A stretch of DNA of 64,000 bases from Onchocerca lupi (taxonomy: Eukaryota; Nematoda; Chromadorea; Rhabditida; Onchocercidae). Each line of letters opens with the position of its first letter. The first letter of the stretch is position 1. Location of the stretch: positions 62,001 to 126,000 of the forward strand of contig JAOVVO010000032.1 in the NCBI GenBank assembly GCA_028564675.1, in the 5' to 3' direction. The translations under genes were made by a program, and so were the position numbers. The notes below the pieces were generated by a model. The model was given only the letters and a program-made list of their open reading frames with translations. It was not told where the DNA came from and made no database searches. Of this stretch, positions 11,201 to 23,426 are shown piece after piece.

Positions 11201-12868
11201 TCAAACCTCAAAATATCTGTTTTTTTTTCTTTTTTTTTTTTTTTTTTTCATCAAAATGAAGTGTTTCCTTTTAATTTTGATGTGCATCTCATTCAATTCT
11301 TATTGCTCCAACAAAATTTCGTTACTTTCTAATTCTTCATCATCTCATTTATGGCCAGTGAAGGTGTAGTTCAGGTTTTTATTTTTTTCCCAGAACGATT
11401 TTACAATTTTCGGAAAAGCGATTTGTGTCTGAATCTTACTTAATACCATTGTTATTATTATTAGAGCTTAAGTGTTTAGTTTCAGTTTTACGCAAAATTT
11501 TTAATAGTGATTGTTTGGTTTGGATTTGTAACGAATGAATAATGAATGAATGCATGGATGAATTTGATTTTAATTACATGTATTGTAATATTGCTAGTGT
11601 CTTGATATCATCAGGATTGGACTTTAGGAAATGTTGTCTCACAGTGAGGATTTTTTTCAGAAATATTAATCCGGCGCACTTTGACCTTGTTCTGAGTTGC
11701 TGAATTGCTTGATCCTAAATCGATCGTTTTCTCGAAAAAACCAGTAAGAAGAATTTCTTCTTTTCATCGTGTGTTAGTGGAAGTAGTTTTGCTGTTTATT
11801 TGGTGTCATTATTTGCATATATGCTTGCATATGTTAATACATCTATTGCTATTAGTGCTGTGTATGTTCACATATTGCTTATATGAGCGTGGGAAAAGCG
11901 GCATTCTGAGGGATTGTTGTATCTGATGGATTTCATCAATCTATTTAGAATGTGGAGTTAAGCACAGGATTAATTACTAGACTAGAAGGCAATTCATTCG
12001 TATTTTTTGAAACTGAAGAATACGATTATTCAATTATTTACTTAATTAATTCTAATCATTGAGGAAGTAAGATCAAAGAAATCAAAACTAGATAATTACT
12101 GGAAGTGTTGGGTTAAGATAACTTATTTGAGAGTTTAACGGACAGAAGTTGAGGTTTTTGGATCATCATCAGTTCTACCACCCGTCGCGTCTCCATCAAT
12201 TATTACTGCCTCTTCACAAATCTCATCCTTTAATGAATAATTCCCTTTAATTCATATCTTCTTTTCATCTAGATTTATTACAGGAATGAAAAAAGTTGCG
12301 CTCATTAATTAATGGAAATAAAGATTTCTAGTTAATTCTCATCTTGACAAATTTACTTTCAAAATTGATGTCCTGCTTTATTATAACTTGTATAGTTTTT
12401 AATTTGCGTGGAAATTTGAACTAACCTATAAAGGTTAATGAACTCAGAGAGTAGCAGCAAGGAAGCGCTGATATTAGGTGCATTAAAATGGCATTGCGTG
12501 AAATACGACAGCTGTTCATCAACATTCTCCTCCAATCACGTCACATCTAATGATGATGATTGTTAAAATCTTATGTCACTTGCCAAAAAGACGAGATAAG
12601 GAGCGAATTCGTATCGTCATTTGCTCCATCGATATATTTTCCCTAATGAAGCGAGTTCGAAGCACACCAGCTGCCAACGCAAATGCTCTTGTCTATAAGT
12701 TTGGATTTGAAATTTGTCACTTTAATGTGAAATAAGGGTAGAAAGAAAAGGAAACATAGGAAAAAATAGAAGAATCTATGCTTTCATCAGGATCCTCTCA
12801 GTTTTGTTGTGGGGGGTTGAGCATTTTGTGTGAAGAGCTTTCTTTGACTTCCATTACCTGTCGCTTAG
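8247..12868. other. Intergenic or intronic AT-rich sequence
   Basis: No supported exon, RNA gene or mobile element was seen. The stretch contains homopolymer runs (T22 at 9702-9723, another T-rich run near 11220-11250) and short open frames without splice context. Confidence 0.5.
9702..9723 (+). repeat. Poly-T tract, 22 bases
   Basis: Uninterrupted run of T following a short CA repeat (cacacacaa). Confidence 0.9.
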
Positions 12869-13293
12869 CCTTCAATCAACAGCCTGCTGGTTGCAGCTTG
12901 CATCATTATATCAGATGGTGAAGTGCTGGAGCATGCAGTCTCAACTTGCCAAGTCATTCTCGATGCAGTTAGCAACTTCAGAGTTTTATATCCTTCACTG
13001 AAATCTGCCTTCTACTACAATTTTGATTCGGTGGGGGAATTTTAAGTTGGTGCTTCTGATTTGTCAGGCGGTATTTTGAAGATTCTCGAGAGAATGATAC
13101 GATAATCAAAGATATGCAAGATGGTGCCATCAGTTATTGGCCCATCGGACGGGGCGTGGTGCTCATACGGTGTGAAATTGAAGTGAAAAGCGGAGATGCT
13201 CCACCTCTGGTGACTATTACCGGAGGCAGGCTTCCTCCAAGATGTGTCGTCTCCTCCGCCTCGATGAGCTGATCTTCCGTCCTTCTTTCTCAT
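12869..13293. other. GC-richer block with open frames on both strands
   Basis: On the + strand, 12869-13030 is open for 54 codons after a cgcttag acceptor (peptide begins PSINSLLVAACIISDGEVLE), and 13069-13272 is open for 67 codons to TGA (includes AISYWPIGRGVVLIRCEIEV). They cannot be two exons of one transcript, because the gap (about 37 bases) is too short and the phases disagree. On the minus strand, 13293-13042 is open for 83 codons and could be joined in phase to 13720-13510. Composition differs clearly from the AT-rich surroundings. I cannot decide the coding strand, or whether this is conserved non-coding DNA. Confidence 0.3.
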
Positions 13294-13489
13294 TCAGCTA
13301 TTTATGACTATGCAAATGCTGTTGATCCGAGTTGTTCGGTAAGGTCAGTGGTACTGTAATCAAATATTCTATCAAATTCTTCTTTCATCTTCATTAATCA
13401 TCACTGCATGCACTGTATGCCATCGTTTTCCGGGTAATGCCAACTGTATGGAATGGAATCCTCCCAAATTGTATGCGTGGTGTTGTTAT

Positions 13490-13720
13490 TTATTGCTTCG
13501 AGTGCTTACTTTTTTTAGCACGGTCATTCTCATTGAAAGAAAGGTCATACTGATACTGCACATACCTGTCTTCTTCGTGAAGCATGAAGAACTGTAAAAA
13601 TTCAGCCTGTCTATACGGTCGCTCTTTCCTGTAGCAAATGGCGGCATTTAGAAAAGAGAACTCTCTCGGATTAGTACGGCGAAGATCATCCGATTGAAAA
13701 ATTGACATCGAGGCTGTCAT
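13490..13720 (-). CDS. Candidate minus-strand exon, unrecognised
   Basis: An ATG-initiated frame of 76 codons with hydrophilic, non-repetitive sequence (for example SDDLRRTNPREFSFLNAAIC). It contains two good donors, one after GAAGACAG (gtatgt) and one after a run of A (gtaagc, near 13509). The second would join in phase 1 to an AG at the start of the 13.29-13.04 kb minus frame. The acceptor there (gatcag) lacks a pyrimidine tract. No homology recognised. Confidence 0.25.
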   Translation of the reverse strand: MTASMSIFQSDDLRRTNPREFSFLNAAICYRKERPYRQAEFLQFFMLHEEDRYVQYQYDLSFNENDRAKKSKHSKQ

Positions 13721-14499
13721 TAAGGAATTACTTCTGTTATTTTAATAGACTTATGGGACAAATGGTCACAATGAAACAGATCTGATGAACTTTGTAACAA
13801 TTCTTCTCCATCTGCGTTTTCTATTACTGTGGATTTTGATGCAATTTGAAAGCTGTGTAATTTTCAAATCCCATAATTTATAGAAAGTGATCAGTTGTCA
13901 GTTTCTCACTTTTTTGCTCTCACTTCTAATAGCTTCTGATAGGATTAATGGGATGAGGATTAAGATTATATGAACAAGTGAAAAAGATTCTAATATTACT
14001 GATAAGTTTGCAAAGAATTTTCGTTATGCTATGGGGATACAACACTGTTTTGCAATGAATTCCTTTTTCAGTTTCATACTGAAACGGTTATCCACGAAAG
14101 ATCTTCACTTAACGTTAAATATTTTTGTAGTACTTGGCAAGAGGTTGTATGTTTCGGATATCATTTAACAATATTCGATGCTGATTATGGAATTTATAAA
14201 AAAATGTTCAATTTGGTCATTTGATTGTCTACTATAAATCACATTTGACAATCACTTGAGAGGAAGCGGATCTTTTGAGGGTTAGGTCTTTTTTCGCTTT
14301 GGTACTCAGTATGCTACGATATAGGTTTAATTTTTGTTGTGCTTATGGTTATAGGGATGCCTATGAGAAATTTATGAACGAAATATTTAAGATTATCTGA
14401 AGAACTGCTGAAATGTTTACAACGCTCACAACTTTTCACACCTGGACCAATATTTTCTAATTACTATTTGTTGTAGGGATTTCGATATTGAGATCCTAT

Positions 14500-14690
14500 T
14501 TAGATGTCATATTAAGGTGGGTTCATTTTCTGCTGGAGTTGTGAGGATAGGAGGTTAGTGGCCGTTGTTGCGCTGTGGGATGCTGCTGGTGGACGAGGTA
14601 CTCCCCGCTGAGATCGAACCGATCACGTCTATTCTTCCGAAATTGGTGGAAATATGTAATTGGTACTGACATGGTGCCATGACACCTTAT
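14500..14690. other. GC-richer island, possible minus-strand exon or conserved element
   Basis: A short island (notably 14540-14640) stands out from the AT-rich sequence. On the minus strand one frame is open for about 76 codons to TGA, including MSVPITYFHQFRKNRRDRFD and LSGEYLVHQQHPTAQQRP. Other frames are also partly open, so coding is not proven. It lies about 5 kb upstream of sem-2 and could equally be a regulatory element. Confidence 0.2.
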
Positions 14691-14872
14691 TAAACCAATT
14701 TCCTGATATTGACTGTATTTGATTGGAGGGAATGAAGATATCGAGAGACTGAACTTTCAGTAACCTGAAAATCACGAGAATGGAATTTCCCAAGAATTTT
14801 AGCAATATTGATATAGTAGGAAATTTTATTTCCTAAAAATAAGTGCTTAGTAAAACAAATCTGAATAAGCAT

Positions 14873-17800
14873 AACTCATTTTAAAGTGAGAGAATCAATC
14901 CAAAATGAGAGGAATATGCTGTAATATTTGCACTGGTAGTTATGAGAAGATATCTTCAAGCGGTTGGAGAAATGCATCTCTTTAAGTTTCTTTAATTTTA
15001 CAAAGTTTCCGTAGTTATCATATGAAATCTGCCAAAATGTGTCTTTCCATCTAGCTTTCAACTCCTTCATTTGATCCCATCCGAAATCTGCTGCAAATGT
15101 TAATTTCTGATTATGTCGCTGTATGGTCAGCATTACACTGAGAAAGAAAACTTGTTTGAGCTGTTAAATTAAAATTGCAGACCGACAGATCTCGATTTCT
15201 CGCAATGACTGATAATTATAGTGATAGTTCTGATATAGTGAAGATGATAATAATAATAATAATAATAATAAGGGCCATGGAGATGGTAATGTTAATTATA
15301 GCTCATTGTCAGATGATGATGGTGATAATGATGAGCACTACAGGGATGATGATAGTGGTGATAGCGACAGCAGTGGTCACTTTGCCTTAGGCAATAAAAG
15401 CCGTTCTTTGCCTTAACCCAAACGCTTTTCGCCCGTATTTACATGATCGAAGCAAAAATGTTTGTTTGTGCCAATATCTCAACTTCTTCTGCACTTATCT
15501 GTCGCTTTTACATATTTTGGAATGGTTTGTGTTGCTGAATCAGCAAGACTATTAGTCATATTACACGCTGGAGTTCCTCATATGATATTGTTACACTGCA
15601 AATTTGCATGCTTGCTGTGGATGCATGATAGTGCTTATCAGAGCTACTTTAGTGCAAGCTTTCGTAGAGCTGCGGTAATCGTTTTACAAAATTTCAGTTT
15701 ATTAGTCAGTGATTGCATCAAGTTCCAGATCCCATTGTAGTTTTGCTATTGTTCAGTAATGATCGTAACATTGAAGCAAGTCATTGAAATCTGATAATCC
15801 TTCAAACATTCGATTTTTTATTCGGCATTGGGATAATTTCCTTACGCTATGGATTTATCTGAAATTCTCTCTCTATACCTAATATTCAGAAGTATTTTCA
15901 GTACTTTTTCATCAGATGGAATCATATAAATATTTAGACTTCGAGTATTTTGTCTTAGCGATCGCATCATTTGAGAAAAAGAACAGTATACTATTTGACT
16001 ATTTGTTTTGCTTAAATTTACTTCTAGATATTTCCTTGGATTATTTATTTATCATCTGGGATTGCCGCTTACCTAAACTTTTATTGTTATGTGCGTGTAA
16101 GGATCAGTTAAAGAAAAACATGAAGATGTGCTGTGGTGGTGGTTATTATTTAAAAATGTTCGACTTAATCTACTTATATTCTATTCTTTGCAAATTTGAG
16201 AGTTCCAATGCTATGACGGAATACGAAATGAAAGAAGATAACAAACGGTTAGAATCAAATAATTGTTATTTAGTTTATAAATATAAGTACGATAAATCAG
16301 TAGGCTTTTGACTGCGTGGTTCTTTGTCCCATTTATTGAAAATTTGTTCATTCACTTTTGAGATCAATGTAGTATGGATTACCATTTCTAAAATCAGCCG
16401 TGTTTTTTGGGTCGATAAAAATGCTCTTCTATGAAGATATAACTGAAACATCATAGAGTTTTTCGTATAGAGGCAGGTAAAACCTATCGTAGTATTTGTT
16501 GAGATTGAAATCAGATCAGAAATTTTGAAATTATTAAATAGCAAATGACCTGAAATGACACAATTATATACTCGGTCCTTAGAATTACCATTTTAAGTGT
16601 GGCAGAGTAGCTCCAAAAACTTGTTTCCAGCACTTTGTAAATGACCATGTGTTGTCAACGACAAGCAACAATCAGGTTTGTTTGAAATTGTCGCCTTATC
16701 GGTGGCTTCTTGATGTTGTTTGGTTGTGGACACTTTTTAGGACATGTTCTGCCCTGTCCCGCTATTTCTCGTACTCTCGAAGGGAGCAGTTCATTTTTAC
16801 TTTTAAATAACGCATTTCGCAAAGCGATTTCTCTCTGTACATTCCGTGCTTCAAATCTATTATATCCGCTCACTTCTTGTCATCATTTTGCTTTGTTATG
16901 CTAATGCAAGTGAAAATGGATTTATGGAAATGCTTGCACAACGTTATTTGCCCACTGAATTTACCCTGGAACATCAAAGAAATTTAATTTGTAGTTGTGA
17001 CACGGATAAACTAATACTTAATTCATATTTCAATGGTTGGTTTATTTTTTGTTGTATAAAGAATCGTGAAATCCATGTTTCTTAAATTTCATGAATTTTA
17101 GATAGTAATTTTTTTATAACCATGAATCTAATTCATTATTTGAATGATCCAATCAAATGCGGCATTTATATATATTAGCTTTATGATAATATATCGGAGA
17201 AATAAATGTAATATATCCGGACCTTTTTTCCTTCCACCATTTTTCGGTCTTTCTCAGGTGTAGACTTCGGAAGTAATTTGCTTCTTCATTTCATTGGAAG
17301 AAACGAATCTCGATTTCGATCCACATTTTGCGATGTTTGTGTCCATTCTGTCACCATCGAAATCTTGTTTTCCACTAATTATCATCATCTATGCTGTGCT
17401 GTCCATGCTTCTATGCAGACTATACCTTGCGACACCTCCGGTCGTTGTTTCCAGCTCCACCTTACATGAATAGTGCTACAGTGTTGAAAATCTCGTTTCT
17501 GCGCAACCGCTTTAATTGAATGATTACGGGAGAGGAGATTGTGCTCCTTCGGTGATCCATCCATCCTGCTATTGTTTATCTGTGCTACCGGGGACTTATT
17601 CATCACAGGTTATTGCATTTCATTTCATAGCTTATGTTCTATAATCTTCCATCCTTGCATTACAAATTGGCTACCATATGCTTCTTTAAAAGGTGCACAT
17701 GGATGAGTTGCACTCACTGATCTGTGCAGCAGATAACACCCATACCATACAAGAACGTTTGTGCTTCTGAAATCTTTCAGTTTCCATTATTTTATTGTGA

Positions 17801-19614
17801 GTAAATCTCTCCGATCAAGGTAGTATTCTTTTCGGAAACTTCCGTGCTTTCCAGACTCAAAAGCAAAATTGAGAAAGCAATCATGTAGGAAAAATGGGAG
17901 ATGAGAGAGGAAATACATTCGGTCATCGTTGAACTCTTTATTTCATAGTAGAGATTCTTATTAATTAAACGCAGAAATGACTTGAAGGATGTGAGTCTGT
18001 AAACCTTCTTATCAAAATTATCTTTTTATAATGTGCAAAGATTAGTAAATCAGTTATATGACTTCTTTTTAGTATGAAATATTTAAAATTCTCCTATATA
18101 ATGATACCGAAGCACCGACGAGAAAAAATCAAGTCCATTCCACTTGTAGAATATAAGGAGAACGTATTGACAATTATCAATAGTTAATGCTGTCAATTTG
18201 TTGTTTATTATTACTGCTAATATTCATTAAGGGTACACCAGAACGACTTCAATGCCATCCAGTTGCATACCTTATCGAAATTAATTCATCTTTAGAGCTT
18301 TTATATAGTTGAAATGATCCGGTTTCATCCTTTTCGACTCCTTCCGTTTTTCCGAATAACGGTTAATAGCATTCTGTTGCTTTTGTCATTTAATTCTTTT
18401 CCTAGCACATATTATGCAGTCGACAGTTTTTTTCATCTCAAACGCAACTACTGTCAAAATGGCAGTCATTCCACAAATACTGCCTCTATCACTCATTTAT
18501 TTAGATGATATCTCTTTATTAATCCAAATTTCAAAAAAATAAGATACGAATTCAACCGATGCTTCATTTATTGTGACTTATTTGTGCTTTCTGATAACAT
18601 TTCATATATTTAATCTTAAGGGTCATTTTAGTAATTTCCCATTTTCATCTTACTTATACATCTCTAATTATTACCTTTCTGTAGAAATTTAAAAACTTTC
18701 TGAAGAAATTTAGAAATTGGTACATCCCCAATTATTGCCTTTTTATAGAAATTTCGGGATTGATAAATCATGAATGATATAATCTTCATTGCTGTTGTCG
18801 AATTCATGAAGAGAATAAACATCAATGAATTATAATTTAAAAAAAATTTTTTTTTTCGGATTTGAAAATCTTGAAACATTGAAGGAATTGGAAAGAAACG
18901 AAATTTTGATTTCAGAGATGATTAAATGCCGATTGCTGATGTATAAGAATGCCTGTTACTTGCCTTTAATTCATTTCTTCCATGTCATCTTTCTGATACC
19001 ATTTTACATTAATTGTGATAGGTATTCAGCCAAGTTTCTTCTACTTTTTCGTTTTATTCACAGGCCATTCTCATTGAGGGAACTGATGCAAATTAGTTCG
19101 GTCGCGAGATTTGTCTCTCCATTTACTGCAGTAATTCATTTTAGCTTCGAAGGTGTCCAGATAGATAGAAATCAAGCTTAATTTCTTCGTTAATTTCTCA
19201 TCCTCATTCCATGTTTTTAAATCTTTTTTTTCTGATCCGCCTTGTTGCCTTGTCTCCTGTGGAAGATCGCTTTTCCTCAGTTCCAGTGATGGTAAATTTC
19301 CTGAAGACTGATTGTTGGAGTGATTGAATTCCATTATGCTTTCATTCTTTTCCAAGATATTATCTTTTGAACTGACATATGTTCTCATGCTTAACTGACA
19401 GTAATTTGCAATTATTCAATTTGGATTGTCTTGTTTGCTTGTTAGGAGGATGGTACTGACCACTCCATACCACTCCCACGATATGGTGATAACTTGCATG
19501 TCCATTGAGCAGGGAAAAGAAGAATGCCGAAGTCAGTGGTTAGCAGTTAACTTTTTGTCGCTACGGTGATTGTATATTAATGTTAGGTTTAATTAATACA
19601 TCATTTTATTGCAG
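14873..19614. other. Upstream region of sem-2
   Basis: No supported gene. The stretch contains the TAA microsatellite at 15248 and several short open frames in T-rich sequence on both strands. It probably holds part of the cis-regulation of sem-2, but no individual site is identified. Confidence 0.4.
15248..15271 (+). repeat. (TAA)8 microsatellite
   Basis: Eight perfect TAA units. Confidence 0.9.
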
Positions 19615-19751
19615 CTTTCACTGTCTTGATCATCTGCGTAATCTTTTCTAAGAGCATATTTCCGCTTTGGAAGCGTAAGCGGGATATTTCGATCTCATTA
19701 CTGATTGCTATAAATACTACCAACTGGCTTGAACTCTGCGAAGAAGCAACC
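19615..19751 (+). other. 5' untranslated part of the first seen sem-2 exon
   Basis: The exon opens at a tttattgcag acceptor (AG at 19613-19614), 137 bases before the chosen ATG. The acceptor implies either an upstream 5' UTR exon or spliced-leader trans-splicing, which is usual in nematodes. The frame stays open upstream of the ATG, but the translated upstream peptide is hydrophobic and unlike a Sox N terminus. Confidence 0.5.
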
Positions 19752-22700
19752 ATGTCATCTAGTAGCTTGATCATGGATAAACCATCTGCAGTATCATTTC
19801 TACCTGTAAAGACTGAAGTGAATCTCAGTTCGCATGGCCAAACGAACCATTCGCAGGTAAGCTTACAGTTTTGCATTTTATTTTAAACTGTTAAATCGTC
19901 ATGAGATTCACATTTATCACTGTTAACTAGCGTGATGTTTGGTATTTGTTGGGACGGATGAAAAACATTTGGCTCTATTGTGTTTCGAAGATTATGACAG
20001 ATGTACTTCATTCGTGCACTATGTCAGCAAAGTTTTTTAATTTCAAACAGTAATTATTGTCAGAATTTAACATCTCAAGCTGCTCAGTTTCTGTCAGATC
20101 TTCATTCCTCATCCTGTTCTATCTAGGCACCATTCCTATAACCATTTATAATCTATGTATTTGAGGCTTTATGTTAGACTCATCCTTATTCATATGTACG
20201 ACTAATTTCATTCTTAATCAAATTTTTTATACTTATTTTTTAGTTTCAAATTTTGAATGAATTTCATCAAAAAAAAAAAAAATTATTCATTGAAATAAAA
20301 GAGTAGAGAAGAAGATGTAATGTTTATTCATCCATTTCTTTATTCTTTCTTTACTCACTTTCCAAATTTATGAACGGTTATGAGTGACGGTATTTTTTCT
20401 CCTTCTTCAGAACGATCTTTTTTTGTTGTAACTGATTGCATGTTTGAGATGATTTGGATTATCAAACAATTTTTAAGCGATCAGTATTTATCCCCGTAAT
20501 TTGCGTCACAATTTGAATTTTTCTGTGATCGCAAGATTCGTTAAATAATTGACGGTAGTGTGGTAAACTTTAGTTTGTATTCCCTTTTCAGAACTTGTCA
20601 GCGGTGGAATTAGTCAAATTGGGACAACATTTTCAGCCGGATGTACATCACCAACAGTCTCAGCAACACTATTCTTCTTCCGTTACATCGTCCGCATCAA
20701 ATGGTTGGGACCCCATCGAACATTTTGGCTCATTGAAGGTTTGCTCTTATGAGGTATATACTTCTTCAGCCAAAAATCCTCATTTTTTTTTTCCTAATTT
20801 ATCGATTTCAGTCCTATTTATTTGGATTTTTTGTCATCGAAAATTATCAATGCATCTAAAATTTTCTTTCGAAATAAAAGATTGAAGTATTTTTATTGCA
20901 TTTTGCACATTCTTGCACTTGATATTCCCGAGGGAAACGAATCGTTTTATATTGTTGGATTCGTTCTTTGTTTCTTGGATGATTTACTTAATTCGATATG
21001 CGTTATTAGGATTGATTGTTATGGATAAAATTTCGAATACAGGTTGCTAAAAACAGTTCCACTCCTTATACGGATGCAACAAATTGCAAAAAATCGAGCA
21101 ATCATATCAAGCGTCCAATGAATTCTTTCATGGTTTGGTCACAAATGGAACGTCGAAAAATTTGCGAAACCTCGCCGGATATGCACAATGCAGAAATCAG
21201 CAAAAGGGTTTAAATTTAAATACATTCAATGTTCACATTTTTGGAAATTGTTGTATGAATTTTTTACCGAAGTTAAGAAATACTGAATCTGAACAATGTT
21301 ATATTTATGAAAGATTTTTTGGTGAACAAAATGCTGTTGAATCTCTAGATTGTTCCTTTTACGCATCTTATTTAGCTTGGCTTACAATGGCGTCAATTGT
21401 CGGATAGTGAGAAAGCACCATATGTTGCGGAAGCAGAACGATTACGTGTAATGCACATGAAGGAATATCCGGATTACAAATACAAGCCACGGAAGAAGCC
21501 AAAAAAGGGTGGGGAGGGACAGATCTCTGTTTCCGCAAGTGATTCTTGTCGTATGTCCAATCAGGCAATGCGGCAAAATGGCATTACCTCATCAGTTACT
21601 GGTGCTGGTAGACCAAAAACACATAAACGGTAGAATGTTTTCTTGGATAAAATCCTACAGAAGTCCCTAGGAGAATCAAATCCTCCTCTGAGCAGAATTT
21701 ATATTCCGTATCTTTATAATATATTGCAGCATGCTTGGTTTGTCAGCAAATAATCAGAGCGAAGCCCATCACCACTTATCATTTTCTGGTAAGTCGATGA
21801 AGATTGACCATGATGGTATTCGTTATCTGAATTCGGTCAGCAACGATCTGAAAATCTCACCACTTGCAAGTATCGCTATAAAACAGGTAAATTTGAGTAG
21901 TTCTTTGTCGGAAGAAAGCACTGGCACTGGGAAAGTCGGAATAATATTACTGCATTTGGAATGATTCTTTCGAGAAAATGTCAATTAATTGAATTTCTTT
22001 TGTATGCATATGCTTTTTGTTATCTTCAGAGTCTCATGCAGAAAGATGTCAGTAATTTTTGTAATTCTAAATTTTGAAGGAATTCCATAGTTTATAACCG
22101 TATTGCTTGATATCGCTTGAAAAAATCAAAATTGAAATTCTTCAATTTATTTATGAGCCTTGTGGAAATATATACTAATTTCGATTAAGTCAGTAAAACA
22201 GTTGTGCAACTATAGGAAGGATTATTCCAACAACAATTCCCATCACCGAACAATTTTGTAAGTACTCCAATGACTCCAGAAAGCGGCTTTTATGATGATT
22301 TTTATACATCAGCTCAGCATTCCACCACATCAATGTATTCGTGTTCAACAGTTAATGCGGCATCGCAACATTTGTTGATTCCCTGTACAAAAATGGTTAA
22401 CTTTCCGTGTAATTTACTCAGGAACTGTTAATTTTGGACAAAAATCTGATGTGTTTCAAGAAGCATTTTTACTCTTGGTAAATATAGATATTCCAAAAGG
22501 AATCTGAAATATTTAAAAAAAAAAAAAAAAAAAAAAACTTATTCAAAATTTCGAAATGATTAAAATAATTTTTGTTTGCAGAATAGTGTGGGTGATGTAA
22601 GTACTTCCTATAGCACTAACAACAGTAACACATCATCAGTGATGCATCATCAGCAGATATCTGCATATTGCCAGCAGCCATCAACTGGACAGTCACCAAT

Positions 22701-23426
22701 TGCCATTCCAAACAACAACGCAGTAATCGCTGATCAGGTATGAATTCTTTAAGATGTTATCCATAGAATTCTTCAATTCATTTTGATGTAAGAATAGTCC
22801 AGTAATTATGTTAATGAGTGTTTTACTCTTGTCTTCATCTGTGTCTCTTTATTGGAATATAACAGCGTTAATTATTATTGATCGGTTTTCTGAGGGTTAG
22901 CTATGGGAACACAAATTTGATATGCAGTTACAATTGTTTTGTCATTTTAATTATACTTTACTGTTCTTAAAGCTTTTTCTTGTAGTGCTTAATTTAATTT
23001 CAGGATGAGCTTCGTTCGATGTCCAGTGGATCGAGCAGTGGGTACGGAAGTGCGGGAACAGCCGTTGACACGGAAACAGCGACCAGTTCGATGCCCATTA
23101 TCACTCATATGGTCAGTGTACGTTCTCCTGTTTGCTCCGTATCATCTTATTATTCATCAAATGGACCGAGCACTAGTTCTGACCCGTTTGTGTCAAACAA
23201 TTCAACCCAACAATCATCTGCACCACCGCCACCACCATCAGATGATCCAAGTCATGATCCAGAGCTTCTGCCATCGATCAGTGACTTTCAGTTTCCAGTC
23301 GCAATGAACGGTGTCTGGGGAGCACCGGTTAATACAGATTTGTGGACTGCGGCATCAACGCATACAAATCATCAGCTTACGCGAACATCAGCTAATTATG
23401 ATGATTCTTATTGCAATCGCATGTGA
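19752..23426 (+). CDS. sem-2: SoxC-group HMG-box transcription factor (SEM-2 orthologue)
   Basis: Coding exons: 19752-19856, 20592-20753, 21043-21207, 21376-21629, 21730-21886, 22216-22395, 22582-22737, 23004-23426. All junctions are in phase and give 533 aa. The HMG box (about residues 105-185) starts HIKRPMNSFMVWSQMERRKI, continues with DMHNAEISKR, and is split by the 21208-21375 intron before LGLQWRQLSDSEKAPY. It ends in EYPDYKYKPRKKPKKG, which is typical of SoxC (SOX4/SOX11/SEM-2). The rest is rich in Ser, Thr, Gln and His, with a poly-Pro stretch near the C terminus, as expected for a transactivation region. Family knowledge: SoxC proteins bind the DNA minor groove at ACAAWG-type sites; C. 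elegans SEM-2 specifies sex myoblast and related fates. The start is the first ATG giving a Sox-like N terminus (MSSSSLIMDKP). A shorter donor for exon 2 at 20738/20739 is also in phase and could be an alternative splice. Confidence 0.93.
22515..22537 (+). repeat. Poly-A tract in a sem-2 intron
   Basis: Run of 23 A inside the intron between exons six and seven. Confidence 0.85.

Noticed and set aside
14605..14625. tRNA B-box-like GGTTCGAT on the minus strand
   Set aside because: No matching A box, anticodon stem or acceptor stem at the right distances.
15916..16311. 131-codon + strand open frame
   Set aside because: Leu/Tyr/Lys-rich translation of AT-rich DNA, no splice context, no recognisable domain; another frame on the opposite strand is equally open nearby.
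18825..19181. 118-codon + strand open frame just upstream of sem-2
   Set aside because: Phe/Leu-rich low-complexity translation, overlaps an equally long minus-strand frame; no family match.
19071..19388. 105-codon minus-strand frame, hydrophilic
   Set aside because: Arises opposite a T/C-rich strand, which by itself gives Lys/Glu/Asn-rich peptides; no acceptor or donor and no homology.
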